A stretch of DNA of 23,782 nucleotides, taken from assembly GCF_902464545.1 (NCBI RefSeq), contig NZ_CABQJR010000035.1, forward strand, positions 1-23,782. Reading direction: 5' to 3'. The translations under genes and the position numbers were made by a program. The notes beneath the pieces were generated by a model. That model did no database searches and was not told the DNA's origin. It saw only the letters and a list, made by a program, of their open reading frames with translations. The DNA is from an uncultured Senegalimassilia sp. Lineage in GTDB: Bacteria; Actinomycetota; Coriobacteriia; Coriobacteriales; Eggerthellaceae. The first letter of the stretch is position 1. Every line of letters begins with the position of its first letter. Below, piece after piece: positions 23,476 through 23,782 of this stretch.

Positions 23476-23782
23476 GCTGCTCATCCTTTCTTGTATCCGG
23501 CTTATCATACCGCACTCGGAGTTGCGCCGCGGATACCGCAAGGCGTCACCCGAACACCGACAGAAGCGCTAAGCAGGATTGGTGCTCCGCACACTGCCTA
23601 AATCTCTGCCAGGCAATAATGCACCCCTCTTCACCTGAAACAGCGATAAGCGCCATGTGATACGCCCAAGCAGGAGACACGCACCCCTTTAACCGTCACG
23701 TGGATGAAGATTCGCTAATGGCTCCTAAATCAGGACCACCCGCATAGCGGGTGGTTTGCTCTTAGGGTATAACCCATGGAAG
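23476..23782. other. Region upstream of dnaB to the window edge
   Basis: No gene is seen in these 307 bases. A possible minus-strand -10 (TATGAT, 23504-23509) sits 29 bp before the dnaB ATG, without a clear -35. An octamer GCACCCCT occurs twice, near 23619 and 23682. Near the edge lies a strong hairpin (23735-23755). No DnaA-box cluster is visible. Confidence 0.5.
23735..23755. terminator. Strong 9-bp hairpin near the right edge
   Basis: ACCACCCGC (23735-23743) and GCGGGTGGT (23747-23755) pair perfectly around ATA, followed on the plus strand by TTGCTCTT and a GGGTATAACCC palindrome (23765-23775). It may be an intrinsic terminator. Short hairpins of this kind also mark the ends of IS200/IS605-type elements, but no transposase is inside the window. 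Confidence 0.4.

Noticed and set aside
23476..23782. Replication origin upstream of dnaB
   Set aside because: No DnaA-box cluster or AT-rich unwinding region is visible, and dnaA/dnaN are absent from the window.

Overview
The window looks like chromosomal core sequence from a high-G+C anaerobic actinobacterium, most likely class Coriobacteriia, family Eggerthellaceae (Eggerthella/Gordonibacter/Adlercreutzia-like). This rests on gene content: an NRAMP-related magnesium transporter of the type characterised in Eggerthella lenta, IorAB with an aryl-acetate CoA ligase, an oversized NhaC antiporter, and a HemN-like radical SAM protein. The genus is inferred, not proven. No prophage, transposase gene, CRISPR array or rRNA is visible. 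Two ParB-binding (parS-type) palindromes and dnaB suggest the origin-proximal part of the chromosome.

Layout. 1-105: 3' part of tRNA-Arg(ACG) and its terminator. 339-3077 (+): a two-gene unit, a PRC-barrel/MgtE_N/CBS protein with one C-terminal membrane helix followed by an NRAMP-related (NRMT-type) transporter. 3052-3501 (-): an Rrf2-family regulator whose 3' end overlaps the transporter gene. 3502-3962: non-coding, with four tandem 34-bp repeats and an operator-like palindrome. 3963-4586 (+): 5-formyltetrahydrofolate cyclo-ligase. From here to the right edge every gene is on the minus strand: NhaC-family antiporter (4854-6509), sodium:solute symporter (6907-8460), phenylacetate-CoA ligase family protein (8989-10230), iorB and iorA (10532-13082), purE (13229-13699), tRNA-Phe (14005-14080), a HemN/HemW-like radical SAM protein (14350-15678), and a tight five-gene run read as dnaB, yhaO, yhaN, purA, purD (23475 down to 15792).

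How the genes may work together. The first pair looks like a Mg2+ uptake carrier with a detached MgtE-type sensor. IorAB and the ligase connect aryl-pyruvates, aryl-acetyl-CoAs and aryl-acetates, for either fermentation or reverse assimilation of aryl acids. The NhaC and SSS proteins belong to sodium-coupled families. PurE, PurD and PurA belong to purine synthesis, and the folate cyclo-ligase feeds one-carbon metabolism. DnaB with the Mre11/Rad50-like YhaO/YhaN pair links replication and possible DNA-end handling in one transcription unit.

Most promising less-described signals: the MgtE-sensor/NRMT pairing; a nested stem structure in the leader of the aryl-CoA ligase gene; the parS pair; an 11-bp inverted repeat that looks like the purD terminator while carrying a TATAAT box for the next gene; and the dnaB-yhaO-yhaN-purA-purD arrangement. 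Start codons were chosen from ribosome-binding sites and family N-termini, so several genes are annotated shorter than their longest open frame.
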